64,000 nt of DNA from Aldehydirespirator sp965116865 (GCA_965116865.1 OZ220727.1:2976001-3040000); one strand, 5' to 3'. Shown: positions 9,604-17,215, counted from the first letter of the stretch. Program-made: numbers and translations. The notes: generated by a model from the sequence alone, not told the origin.

Positions 9604-10285
9604 CGCCGTCGTCGAGGCCGGCGCCGGCGCCGCCGACCGCCACGCAGCCGAGGTGGAGGCGCTGCCGGCCCGCCTGCGCGGCGCGCTGGGCGACGCCGTC
9701 GTCGAGTCGCACACCGACCGCGGCATGGTCTGGGTGCGCGTGGAGCGCGACGCCTGGGCCGACCTCGCCGTCCGCCTGCGCGACGGGGAGGGCTTCAAGT
9801 TCTTCAACTTCCTTTCCGCCATCGACTGGCTGCCGTCGCCGTTCGGGCGCGACATGGACAGCACCGTCGACAATGTGCTCGACCCTCCCGAGCCCAAGGA
9901 GTCCCCGGCGATGGAGACCGGCGCGGCCGGCGGCGAGACCCGCTTCCAGCTCCTGGCCCGCCTCAACGACGTGGCTTCGGGCCGCTCGGTCATCGCCAAG
10001 GCCGACCTGCCCGACGACGACCTGCGGGCCCCCAGCTGGACGGCGGTCTATCCGGGCGCCGACTGGCACGAGCGCGAGGCCTGGGAAATGTTCGGCATCA
10101 CCTTCGACGGCCACCCCGGGCTGCGCCACATCTATCTCCCCGGCGAGTTCGAGGGACACCCGCTGCGCAAGGACTACCCGCTGCTGGCCCGCCGGGTCAA
10201 GCCCTGGCCCGGACTGGTCGACGTCGAGGTGATGCCCGAGACGGACGATGGGGGCGACGCCGCCGGGGAGGGAGCGGCGCCGTGA
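9581..10285 (+). CDS. nuoC: NADH-quinone oxidoreductase subunit C
   Basis: This 234-residue 30-kDa-type subunit of the Q module starts with GTG inside nuoB. The C-terminal half holds the family signature WHEREAWEMFGI followed by GHPGLRHIYLP and PLRKDYPL. The N-terminal ~50 residues are Ala/Arg rich and poorly conserved. An acidic insertion after the first third (around DPPEPKESPAMETG) is longer than usual. The stop overlaps nuoD by 4 bp (GTGA), so translation is probably coupled. Confidence 0.93.
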   Translation: MSRLSSPDAVVEAGAGAADRHAAEVEALPARLRGALGDAVVESHTDRGMVWVRVERDAWADLAVRLRDGEGFKFFNFLSAIDWLPSPFGRDMDSTVDNVLDPPEPKESPAMETGAAGGETRFQLLARLNDVASGRSVIAKADLPDDDLRAPSWTAVYPGADWHEREAWEMFGITFDGHPGLRHIYLPGEFEGHPLRKDYPLLARRVKPWPGLVDVEVMPETDDGGDAAGEGAAP

Positions 10286-11451
10286 CCGTCACCGAGCGCA
10301 GGCAGCTCAGCTACATCGCCGCGCAGGCCGCCGACGCCCGCGTCAACCTGGAGATCGAGACCGAGGGCATGACCCTCAACATCGGTCCCCAGCATCCGGC
10401 CACGCACGGCACGCTGCGCATAGTGGCCAAGCTCGACGGCGAGCAGGTGGTGGCAGCCGAGCCGGTCATGGGCTACATGCACCGGGGCTACGAGAAGCTG
10501 GCCGAGGTCCGCACCTACCCGCAGGTCACGACGCTGGTCAACCGCATCGACTGGCTGGGCAGCTTCGCCAACGAGGTGCCGTTCATCCTGGCCGCCGAGC
10601 GGCTCATGGAGGTGGAGGCCCCGCCCCGGGCCCAGTGGATCCGCACAATACTCTTCGAGCTGAGCCGCATCGCCAACATCACGCTGTTCCTGGGCGACAT
10701 GGCGGTGCAGGTGGGGGCCATCACGCCGGTCTTCTTCGCCTTCCGCGACCGCGAGCACGTCCTCAACCAGATAGAGGCCGCCACCGGAGGGCGCTTCCAT
10801 CCCAACTTCGACCGCATCGGCGGCCTCAAGGACGACCTGCCGGCCGGCTGGATCGCTGAGACCCGCGGGGCCATGCGCAAGATCCGCAACTTCTGCGACG
10901 AGATCGAGGAGCTGGTGGAGGGCAACGAGATCTTCCAGGCCCGCACCCGCGGCATCGGCGTGGTCCCGCCCGACGTCGGCCTGTCCTACGGCCTGACCGG
11001 GGCCAACATCCGGGCCTCCGGGGTGGACTGGGACGTGCGCCGCGACAGCCCGTGCGGGCTGGTCCACGACCAGGTCGATTGGAAGGTGTGGACCCATCCT
11101 GACGGCGACTCGTTCGCCCGGTTCTGGGTGCGCCTGCAGGAGACCCGGGAGGCCACCAGGATCGTCGACCAGCTGCTCGACGGGATCCCGTCGGGGCCGG
11201 TCATGGCCAAGGTGCCCGTGATCATCAAGGTTCCCGCGGGCGAGGCGTGCGTCGAGACCGAGAACCCTTTGGGCGTGATGGGCTACTACGTCGTGTCGAA
11301 GGGGGATTTGTTCCCGTTCCGGGTGAAGATCCGTTCGGCGTCGTTCTCCAACGTGTCGATAACGCCGTGGCTGCTCAAAGGCGTCTACGTGCCCGACATC
11401 ATCACCATCTTGGGGAGCCTCTACTTCATCCTCGGGGACATCGACCGGTGA
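10282..11451 (+). CDS. nuoD: NADH-quinone oxidoreductase subunit D
   Basis: This 389-residue 49-kDa subunit forms the quinone pocket together with NuoB. The hallmark GPQHPATHGTLR is near residue 35, followed by YMHRGYEK and the C-terminal SFSNVSITPWLLKG, all typical of NuoD and related [NiFe]-hydrogenase large subunits. It starts with GTG overlapping the nuoC stop. The next gene is nuoH, not nuoE, so the NADH-oxidising module is missing at this locus. The ten bases around its stop recur at the nuoH start (11442-11451 and 11549-11558). Confidence 0.94.
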   Translation: MTVTERRQLSYIAAQAADARVNLEIETEGMTLNIGPQHPATHGTLRIVAKLDGEQVVAAEPVMGYMHRGYEKLAEVRTYPQVTTLVNRIDWLGSFANEVPFILAAERLMEVEAPPRAQWIRTILFELSRIANITLFLGDMAVQVGAITPVFFAFRDREHVLNQIEAATGGRFHPNFDRIGGLKDDLPAGWIAETRGAMRKIRNFCDEIEELVEGNEIFQARTRGIGVVPPDVGLSYGLTGANIRASGVDWDVRRDSPCGLVHDQVDWKVWTHPDGDSFARFWVRLQETREATRIVDQLLDGIPSGPVMAKVPVIIKVPAGEACVETENPLGVMGYYVVSKGDLFPFRVKIRSASFSNVSITPWLLKGVYVPDIITILGSLYFILGDIDR

Positions 11452-11554
11452 CTGCGCCTGCGCCCCCCCCGAGCTCCGAGATAGATGCAGTCGTGCCTCT
11501 CGGAGGGCGCCTTCTGCGTCGATTCGGCGGCGGGGCCTCCGACGGAGCCGACCG

Positions 11555-12586
11555 GTGATCTCTGTGCTGGCCGAGCTGTCGTACTGGCAGGTCACCTCGA
11601 TCCGGGTGGCGGCCGGTCTGGTGGCGGTGCTGCTGGTGGCCGGCATGCTGGTCTACGCCCACCTGTTCAAGATGGTGAGCTTCATGCAGAGCCGGCTGGG
11701 ACCCATGGAGGCCGGACCGTACGGCTCGCTGCAGCTGTTGGCCGAGATCGGCAAGTTCCTCCAGAAGGAGGACATCGTCCCGGCCCGGGCCGATCGCTTC
11801 GTGTTCAAGGCGGCCCCGTTCGTGGTCCTGACCTCGACGTTCCTGCTGCTGGTGGTGCTGCCCGGCGGCCCGGACGCCTGGTTCGTCTCCACCGATCTCG
11901 GGGTCTACCTGGCCATGGCAGTCAGCTCGGTGTCGGTGATCGGGATCCTGATGGCCGGCTGGGGCTCGGCCTCGAAGTACTCGCTGATCGGCGGGCTGCG
12001 CGCCACCGGCCAGCTCATCGCCTACGAGCTGCCCCTGCTGCTGGCGGTGGTCGGGGTGGTCATCCAGGCCGAGACCATGAACCTCCAAGAGATCGTGCTG
12101 GCCCAGGCCGGCGGCGAGATCTTCGGCTGGGGAGCGATCGGCAACCCGTTCATCTTCACCCAGTTCGTCGGCTTCGCCGTCTTCATGGTCGCCATGCAGG
12201 CCGAGCTGACCCAGACCCCTTTCGACATGCCGGTGGCCGAGTCGGAGCTCGTGACCGGCTACATGACGGAGTACTCGGGGCTGCGGTTCCTGCTGTTCTT
12301 CATCGGCGAGTTCGCCACCGCGGGCGTGTTCTCGGCGATCGCGGCGGTGCTGTTCCTGGGCGGCTGGTACGTGCCGGGCCTCGACCCGGCCGACAACCTG
12401 CTCAACGTGCTGGGACCGCTGGTGCTGGTCGGCAAGGTGGTGGTCCTGACGTTCCTGGTCTTCTGGATCCGGTTCACCTTCCCGCGCTTCCGCGAGGACC
12501 AGCTGCAGCGCCTGGCCTGGAAGTTCCTGGTGCCGCTGGCGCTGGCCAACATCGTCGTCACCGGCGTGCTCAAGGTGCTCGTCTGA
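11555..12586 (+). CDS. nuoH: NADH-quinone oxidoreductase subunit H
   Basis: This 343-residue membrane subunit links the Q module to the antiporter arm. It has about eight membrane helices and the conserved quinone-tunnel loops QSRLGPMEAGPYG, ATGQLIAYELP and TPFDMPVAESELVTGYMTEY. It starts with GTG 103 bp after nuoD, in a junction that repeats the nuoD stop context. After this gene the operon is interrupted by about 2.9 kb holding two Uma2 genes and a gene fragment before nuoI. Confidence 0.93.
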   Translation: MISVLAELSYWQVTSIRVAAGLVAVLLVAGMLVYAHLFKMVSFMQSRLGPMEAGPYGSLQLLAEIGKFLQKEDIVPARADRFVFKAAPFVVLTSTFLLLVVLPGGPDAWFVSTDLGVYLAMAVSSVSVIGILMAGWGSASKYSLIGGLRATGQLIAYELPLLLAVVGVVIQAETMNLQEIVLAQAGGEIFGWGAIGNPFIFTQFVGFAVFMVAMQAELTQTPFDMPVAESELVTGYMTEYSGLRFLLFFIGEFATAGVFSAIAAVLFLGGWYVPGLDPADNLLNVLGPLVLVGKVVVLTFLVFWIRFTFPRFREDQLQRLAWKFLVPLALANIVVTGVLKVLV

Positions 12587-12728
12587 TCGCACTCTGAGAC
12601 GCCCGACGGGAACCTGTCGGCGCCCGCAGGGTCTTCTCGTCGGCGATGCCGAGTTCCCTTTTCGGGGCGAAGTGCCCGTTCTTGATGCGGTGCAGTTTGC
12701 TGTATTCGGATGTTTTTGCATGGCACAG

Positions 12729-12757
12729 TTGCATTCTCGGTGCGGGTCTGGTAGTGT
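12729..12757 (+). promoter_or_regulatory. Candidate promoter of Uma2 copy 1
   Basis: TTGCAT (12729-12734) and TAGTGT (12752-12757) are 17 bp apart, close to a sigma-70-type -35/-10 pair. The predicted start near 12764 leaves a short leader with GGAGG at 12771-12775, 7 bases before the ATG. The same TAGTGT hexamer serves as the predicted -10 of the leuA leader. Confidence 0.55.
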
Positions 12758-12782
12758 CTGACGGGCGATTGGAGGTGCGCAT

Positions 12783-13463
12783 ATGGGCTCGATCGTGGCT
12801 GGTCCTCCCGAGGTGGACGTCGAGTATCCGGAGGGTCCGAGCGTGCCGGAGGGGGATTCGCAGACGCGGCGGCGCATGGAGCTGGTGCTGGCGTTGCGGC
12901 ACTGGTACGCCGGCCGCGCCGACGTGGCGGGCGCGTGGGTGTGCTGCGACATCAACGTGTACTACAAGCGGGGCGATCCCAGGGTGGTGGTGGCTCCCGA
13001 CGTCGCGGTGGCCTTCGGGGTCGATGTCGCCGCGGTGGAGAACAAGACCACCTACCGGGTGTGGGAGGCCGGGGCTGCTCCGTGCTTCGCGCTGGAGATA
13101 GCGTCGCCCACCACGGTGCGGACGGACCTGTTCGCGAAGCCGGCCAAGTACGCCGAGCTCGGGGTGCGGGAGTACTGGCGCCTCGACCCGACGGGCGGGG
13201 ACCTGCTGGACCCGCCTCTTCAGGGCGAGCGGCGCCGGTCCGGCCGTTGGGCGCCGATCGCGGTGACGGCCGACGGCGGGGACGGTCTGCGGGCTCGCAG
13301 CGACGTGCTGGGCCTGGACCTGTGCTGGAGGCCTCCCAAGCTGCGGCTGTGGGACATAGCGGCGCAAGCCTGGCTTCCCGACCCCGACGACCTCGCCGCC
13401 CGGGCGTCCGCCGCGGAGGCAGAGTTGGCCAGGTTGCGGGCCGGCCTCCGCCCCCCGCCTTGA
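12783..13463 (+). CDS. Uma2-family (DUF820) putative endonuclease, copy 1
   Basis: The 226-residue product matches the Uma2/DUF820 group, a PD-(D/E)XK-like nuclease fold of unknown cellular role that is often multicopy. Seen here are the VVVAPDVAVAFG segment (Asp of the core), the LEIASPTT segment with the Glu, and a FAKPAKYAELGVREYWRLDP stretch with the conserved Lys and Tyr. The C-terminus has a short RASAAEAELARL coiled coil, common in this family. It begins with ATG behind GGAGG and has its own promoter, so it is an insertion in the nuo operon rather than a respiratory gene. Nuclease activity is inferred from the fold only. Confidence 0.8.
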   Translation: MGSIVAGPPEVDVEYPEGPSVPEGDSQTRRRMELVLALRHWYAGRADVAGAWVCCDINVYYKRGDPRVVVAPDVAVAFGVDVAAVENKTTYRVWEAGAAPCFALEIASPTTVRTDLFAKPAKYAELGVREYWRLDPTGGDLLDPPLQGERRRSGRWAPIAVTADGGDGLRARSDVLGLDLCWRPPKLRLWDIAAQAWLPDPDDLAARASAAEAELARLRAGLRPPP

Positions 13464-13780
13464 GCCGTCACTCGGGAACGATCGTCGTCTCCGGCCCGGC
13501 ACCGGCACCGGACCCGACAGGCTGCTCTCCGCACGGGTGACACAGCCACCCTCCCAATCGAGGCGTCGCGTCAATGGTGCGACTCGCGACGCAGTACGTG
13601 AAGATCTCAGGGATCGGGCGGTTCAACAAGCGTGGCGGCTGGACCACTGTCACGGTTGACAGCATCCATAGCACGAGACCTTGGGACAAGCCTTTACATC
13701 TGGGATCGCTCATGGGGAATCAGAGGGTCGAGCGTTCGACCTCGAGTCAGTAGTGACCACTGAAGAACCTTTCGGTGTAA
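13464..13780. other. Spacer between the two Uma2 copies
   Basis: No gene is supported. The first ~80 bp are the shared tail of the duplication. A hairpin GGTCGA-GCGT-TCGACC lies at 13726-13741. An 81-codon minus-strand frame crosses the region but has no recognisable features. Confidence 0.4.
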
Positions 13781-13880
13781 GGGTCTTCTCGTCGGCGATG
13801 CCGAGTTCCCTTTTCGGGGCGAAGTGCCCGTTCTTGATGCGGTGCAGTTTGCTGTATTCGGATGTTTTTGCATGGCACAG

Positions 13881-13909
13881 TTGCATTCTCGGTGCGGGTC
13901 TGGTAGTGT
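13881..13909 (+). promoter_or_regulatory. Candidate promoter of Uma2 copy 2
   Basis: This is identical to the copy 1 promoter: TTGCAT (13881-13886), 17 bp, TAGTGT (13904-13909), and then GGAGG 7 bases before the ATG at 13935. It lies inside the duplicated segment. Confidence 0.55.
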
Positions 13910-13934
13910 CTGACGGGCGATTGGAGGTGCGCAT

Positions 13935-14645
13935 ATGGGCTCGATCGTGGCTGGTCCTCCCGAGGTGGACGTCGAGTATCCGGAGGGTCCGAGCGTGCCG
14001 GAGGGGGATTCGCAGACGCGGCGGCGCATGGAGCTGGTGCTGGCGTTGCGGCACTGGTACGCCGGCCGTGCCGACGTGGCGGGCGCGTGGGTGTGCTGCG
14101 ACATCAACGTGTACTACAAGCGGGGCGATCCCAGGGTGGTGGTGGCTCCTGACGTCGCGGTGGCCTTCGGGGTCGATGTCGCCGCGGTGGAGAACAAGAC
14201 CACCTACCGGGTGTGGGAGGCCGGGGCTGCTCCGTGCTTCGCGCTGGAGATAGCGTCGCCCACCACGGTGCGGACGGACCTGTTCGCGAAGCCGGCCAAG
14301 TACGCCGAGCTCGGGGTGCGGGAGTACTGGCGCCTCGACCCGACGGGCGGGGACCTGCTGGACCCGCCTCTTCAGGGCGAGCGGCGCCGGTCCGGCCGTT
14401 GGGCGCCGATCGCGGTGACGGCCGACGGCGGGGACGGTCTGCGGGCTCGCAGCGACGTGCTGGGCCTGGACCTGTGCTGGAGGCCTCCCAAGCTGCGGCT
14501 GTGGGACATAGCGGCGCAAGCCTGGCTTCCCGACCCCGACGACCTCGCCGCCCAAGCGGCCCGGGCGTCCGCCGCCGAGGCCCGGGCGTCCGCCGCTGAG
14601 GCAGAGTTGGCCAGGCTGCGGGCCGGCCTCCGCCCCCCGCCTTGA
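13935..14645 (+). CDS. Uma2-family (DUF820) putative endonuclease, copy 2
   Basis: This 236-residue, nearly identical duplicate of the preceding gene has the same core motifs (APDVAVAFG, LEIASPTT, AELGVREYW). The difference is near the C-terminus, where the RASAAEA heptad is repeated (AARASAAEARASAAEAEL), lengthening the coiled coil by ten residues. The stop codon lies inside a 36-bp segment that is duplicated around a 35-bp insert (14641-14747); copy 1 lacks that insert. Both copies have intact frames, promoters and ribosome sites, so both may be expressed. Confidence 0.8.
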   Translation: MGSIVAGPPEVDVEYPEGPSVPEGDSQTRRRMELVLALRHWYAGRADVAGAWVCCDINVYYKRGDPRVVVAPDVAVAFGVDVAAVENKTTYRVWEAGAAPCFALEIASPTTVRTDLFAKPAKYAELGVREYWRLDPTGGDLLDPPLQGERRRSGRWAPIAVTADGGDGLRARSDVLGLDLCWRPPKLRLWDIAAQAWLPDPDDLAAQAARASAAEARASAAEAELARLRAGLRPPP

Positions 14646-14747
14646 GCCGTCACTCGGGAACGATCGTCGTATCCGGGCGTACTCCCCCACGATCGAGTCG
14701 CCGGTGTCCCACTTGAGCCGTCACTCGGGAACGATCGTCGTCTCCGG
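14641..14747 (+). repeat. 36-bp repeat / 35-bp insert / 36-bp repeat at the Uma2 copy 2 stop codon
   Basis: R1 is 14641-14676, the insert 14677-14711 and R2 14712-14747. R1 and R2 differ at one base. The paralogous site after copy 1 (13459-13494) has a single R with the same left and right flanks and no insert, so it is a natural empty site. The event was therefore insertion of 35 bp with duplication of exactly 36 bp of target. Confidence 0.92.
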
Positions 14748-14807
14748 CCCGGCACCGGCACCGGACCCGACAGGCTGCTCTCCGCACGGGTGACACAGCT
14801 GCCCCTT

Positions 14808-15186
14808 CTACGTTGTTGAGCGGTCCCGGCGTGGCAGTAGCCGAGTATGTGCCTGCTGGGGCGGGATCGGCCGTACCGGGACGGTGGTCAGCTGCTGGCT
14901 GGTCTGCCACGGGCTCTCGTCGATGGCGCTGTAGGCGGTGATGCCGCGCTCCCAGTCCACTTCGGCCACATGGTCGAAGGCCCTGCTGTCGCTGCGGTCC
15001 ACCATCATCGACGTCACCGCACCGACCCACGACGGCTGAGTCGGGATGGTCCACGACAAGGTCACCTGCCCCTCGTCGCCCACCGACGCCGACACGTCCC
15101 CCGGCGCCATCGGAGGCCCGGACTGCGTAGACACCGCGACCGTCTCGGAATACGCGTCGCCGTCCGTTCCTTCGTCGAACTCCCCG
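14808..15186 (-). pseudogene. Fibronectin type III-like gene fragment (3' part)
   Basis: Read on the minus strand, an FN3-like stretch runs from about 15186 to the stop at 14808. It has PPMAPGDVSASVGDEG, then QVTLSWTIPTQPSWVG, ending around GITAYSAIDESPWQ, the strand pattern of an FN3 module. Upstream the frame continues only into repeat-rich DNA with no start or further domain. It lies between the Uma2 copies and nuoI and is best read as the remnant of a secreted-protein gene. Confidence 0.5.
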
Positions 15187-15217
15187 TCAGCGGGCACCGC
15201 GCGGTGCGTAGCAGCAC

Positions 15218-15317
15218 TGAATCTACGCGCCCGTCCATGCCTTCCCGCAAGCGTTGCGGCGCCCAGCGGGCGACCGCCGGGCTGACATGTGAATCTACGC
15301 GCCCGTCCACGCATTCC
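15218..15317 (+). repeat. Diverged repeat-insert-repeat with 72-bp period
   Basis: Bases 15218-15245 recur at 15290-15317 (26 of 28 identical, core gaatctacgcgcccgtcca), an offset of exactly 72. A weaker match lies about 71 bp further left (near 15147-15174), inside the FN3 fragment. The DNA between the copies is unrelated to the repeat. Confidence 0.7.
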
Positions 15318-15503
15318 GCCGGTGCGCCCGCTGGGCCGGATCGCCCGTTCGAGCGGCTCCGGGTGCGGGTCGCCGGTGTCGTGGACCGGGACCGGAGGAT
15401 CGGTAGGCTTGCGGCCCGTGTCGGGATTCCACAGGGTCTGCGCGTTCGGCGGCGTCTCGGTGACCGGCGCACTGGCGCTCCCGCAGATCGAAGGGGTCTG
15501 GCC

Positions 15504-16046
15504 GTGAGTCTCGTTCCCGGACTGGCCAAGGGGTTGAAGGTCACCGGGACGACGGTGGTGCGCACGGTGTTCCCGAAGCGCGGCGTGCGCACGCTGGTGC
15601 CCGCTCCGTCCAAGGGCGCGGCCACGGTGCAGTACCCCCACGTCAAGGAGGCGCCGCCCGCCCGGGCGCGGGGCGTGATCGCCCTGCACGAGGGCAACTG
15701 CACCGCCTGCATGCTGTGCGCCCGCGAGTGCCCGGACTGGTGCATCTACATCGAGGGCCACAAGGAGAAGGCGCCGCCGCGCCGTGCCGGCGGCAAGCCC
15801 CGCCAGGTCAACGTCCTCGACCGCTTCGACATCGACTACGCGCTGTGCATGTTCTGCGGCATCTGCGTGGAGGTGTGCCCCTTCGAGGCGTTGTTCTGGA
15901 GCCCGGAGTACGAGTTCTCCGAGCCCCGCATCGCCGACCTGCTCCACGACATGTCGCGCCTGTCGGAGTGGATGGAGACCGTGCCCGAGTTCGAGGACTA
16001 CGAGCCGGGGTCGGTGGCCAAGAAGCTGAAGGTGCCTCCGACGTGA
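15504..16046 (+). CDS. nuoI: NADH-quinone oxidoreductase subunit I (two [4Fe-4S] ferredoxin-type)
   Basis: This 180-residue peripheral subunit carries clusters N6a and N6b. The two ferredoxin motifs are CTACMLCARECPDWC and CMFCGICVEVCPFEAL. I chose the GTG at 15504 because aaggggt sits 6 bases upstream and the N-terminus then matches the family; the longer open frame from 14847 runs back through the FN3 fragment and repeats. The final 17 bases around the stop are copied 50 bp downstream across the nuoJ start. Confidence 0.92.
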   Translation: MSLVPGLAKGLKVTGTTVVRTVFPKRGVRTLVPAPSKGAATVQYPHVKEAPPARARGVIALHEGNCTACMLCARECPDWCIYIEGHKEKAPPRRAGGKPRQVNVLDRFDIDYALCMFCGICVEVCPFEALFWSPEYEFSEPRIADLLHDMSRLSEWMETVPEFEDYEPGSVAKKLKVPPT

Positions 16047-16096
16047 GCGTCGCGCCTGCCCGCGGCTCGCGCGCTGCCGAGGTGCCGCCGACGTGA
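16030..16096 (+). repeat. Duplicated nuoI-stop/nuoJ-start junction
   Basis: aggtgccKccgacgtga occurs at 16030-16046, where it ends with the nuoI stop, and again at 16080-16096, where it contains the nuoJ GTG. There is one mismatch and the offset is 50 bp. Confidence 0.8.
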
Positions 16097-16632
16097 CGCC
16101 GGCGGGCGTGCTCGCCGCGGCGGCCTCGGACGGCGGCCTGTTCGTCGCGCAGAACGTGTTCTTCGGTGTGATCGCGCTGGTGATGGTCGCCTCCGCGGTC
16201 CGGTGCGTGACCACCCGCAACGTCGTGCATGCCGCGCTGTGGCTGGTGCTGGTGCTGGCCGGCGCGGCCGCTCAGTTCATCCTGCTGGGCTCGGAGTTCG
16301 TGGCCGTCACCCAGGTGCTCGTCTACATCGGCGCCATCGTCGTGCTGTTCCTGTTCGGGATCATGCTCACCAGGGCCTCCATGGGCGACGACGACTCGGT
16401 GGCGGGCGAGAAGCGGCTCATGGCCGCCCTGGTGGCGGTGCTGCTGGCCGTGGTCATGGGCGTAGCTCTGCTCGACAGCTACTCCGACACCCGGGTGGTG
16501 ATCGACGAGCCCCAGCGCTACGCAGCGGTGTCCGACGCCATCTTCAGCCAGTACATCGTGGCCTTCGAGGCTGTGTCGGTGCTGCTGCTGGCCGCCCTGA
16601 TCGGCGCCATCGTCGTGGCCCGCAAAGAGTAG
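16093..16632 (+). CDS. nuoJ: NADH-quinone oxidoreductase subunit J
   Basis: This 179-residue membrane subunit has five hydrophobic segments and the conserved helix VTQVLVYIGAIVVLFLF, which holds the pi-bulge region important for coupling. Length and order between nuoI and nuoK are normal. It begins with GTG in a copy of the nuoI end. The 181 bp to nuoK contain a diverged 72-bp-period repeat. Confidence 0.92.
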   Translation: MTPAGVLAAAASDGGLFVAQNVFFGVIALVMVASAVRCVTTRNVVHAALWLVLVLAGAAAQFILLGSEFVAVTQVLVYIGAIVVLFLFGIMLTRASMGDDDSVAGEKRLMAALVAVLLAVVMGVALLDSYSDTRVVIDEPQRYAAVSDAIFSQYIVAFEAVSVLLLAALIGAIVVARKE

Positions 16633-16636
16633 GACC

Positions 16637-16744
16637 GGCCGTGGACCTCGCCCCTGCCTGTTCTCATCGCGGCAACATGTCGTCAGCCGCCAAGTCCGCC
16701 ACGAGCACGGCTGTGAACCTCGATCCCGCCCGTTCTCATAGCGG
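16637..16744 (+). repeat. Diverged 36/36/36 repeat-insert-repeat between nuoJ and nuoK
   Basis: R1 is 16637-16672, the insert 16673-16708 and R2 16709-16744. R1 and R2 match at 29 of 36 positions. The first part of R (ggctgtg, then cctc) also resembles the true nuoK start (ggctgtgatcctc at 16810-16822), so the repeat may derive from the old nuoJ/nuoK junction. Confidence 0.75.
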
Positions 16745-16813
16745 TCTCCGGTGCATGCCGCCGGTCCCCGCGACGAGAATGTCCGGCGGCGCTCAGGGGA
16801 AGGGCGTCCGGCT

Positions 16814-17113
16814 GTGATCCTCAACCAGTTCCTGCTGCTGGCCGCGGTCCTGTTCTGCATCGGCGTGTACGGTGTGCTGGCCCGGCGCAACGGGATCATG
16901 GTCCTGATGTCTGTGGAGATCATCCTCAACTCGGTGAACATCAACCTGGTGGCGTTCGGTGCCTTCCGCGACCATGTGGCCGGCGAGGTGTTCGCCCTGT
17001 TCGTGATAGCGGTGGCCGCTGCCGAGGTGGGCATCGGCCTGGCCATCGTCCTGCTCATCTACCGCAACCGACGAAGCATCGACCTCACCGAGGCCGATCT
17101 GCTCAAGGGCTAG
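16814..17113 (+). CDS. nuoK: NADH-quinone oxidoreductase subunit K
   Basis: This 99-residue membrane subunit has three helices and the conserved Glu residues needed for proton coupling (MSVEIILNSVNIN; AAAEVGIGLAIV). I chose the GTG at 16814 over an in-frame ATG at 16751 because the family is about 100 residues long and the extra 21 residues are charged and unconserved. A GGGGAAGGG ribosome site precedes it. Confidence 0.93.
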   Translation: MILNQFLLLAAVLFCIGVYGVLARRNGIMVLMSVEIILNSVNINLVAFGAFRDHVAGEVFALFVIAVAAAEVGIGLAIVLLIYRNRRSIDLTEADLLKG

Positions 17114-17215
17114 AGGCCGAGCGGGTAGGAGGCGATACGTGAACATGCTGGCGAAGCACTCAGCGAGGCCGCGGCCCGAGCGGCCCTCAGGTCGCAGCGA
17201 ACAAGAGCGGGGAAC
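17110..17215 (-). repeat. Partial copy of the dispersed GCGAATAGG element in the nuoK-nuoL gap
   Basis: The stretch gaggccgcggcccgagcgg followed by the ctcaggtcgcagcgaacaa segment matches the inner part of the complete copy at 44951-45073. The termini are degraded or replaced. In the same gap gtgaacatgctSgc occurs twice (17139-17152 and at the nuoL start, 17276-17289). Confidence 0.6.

Larger units (their letters stand above)
12628..14640 (+). repeat. Large direct duplication carrying the Uma2-type gene
   Basis: Bases 12628 to about 13458 recur with an offset of 1152 bp from 13780. The copies share the upstream DNA, promoter, ribosome site and almost all of the coding sequence; they differ by scattered silent changes and a 30-bp expansion near the 3' end of copy 2. 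The DNA just after the genes is also shared (88 bp: 13459-13546 and 14712-14799). The ~230 bp between the copies is unique. The near-identity points to a recent duplication. Confidence 0.92.

Noticed and set aside
13726..13741. Hairpin that at first resembled a tRNA arm
   Set aside because: No acceptor stem, anticodon arm or CCA context could be built around it.
14808..16220. A 470-codon minus-strand frame covering nuoI and the FN3 fragment
   Set aside because: Only the last ~125 codons look like protein; the rest is antisense to nuoI and to repeats.
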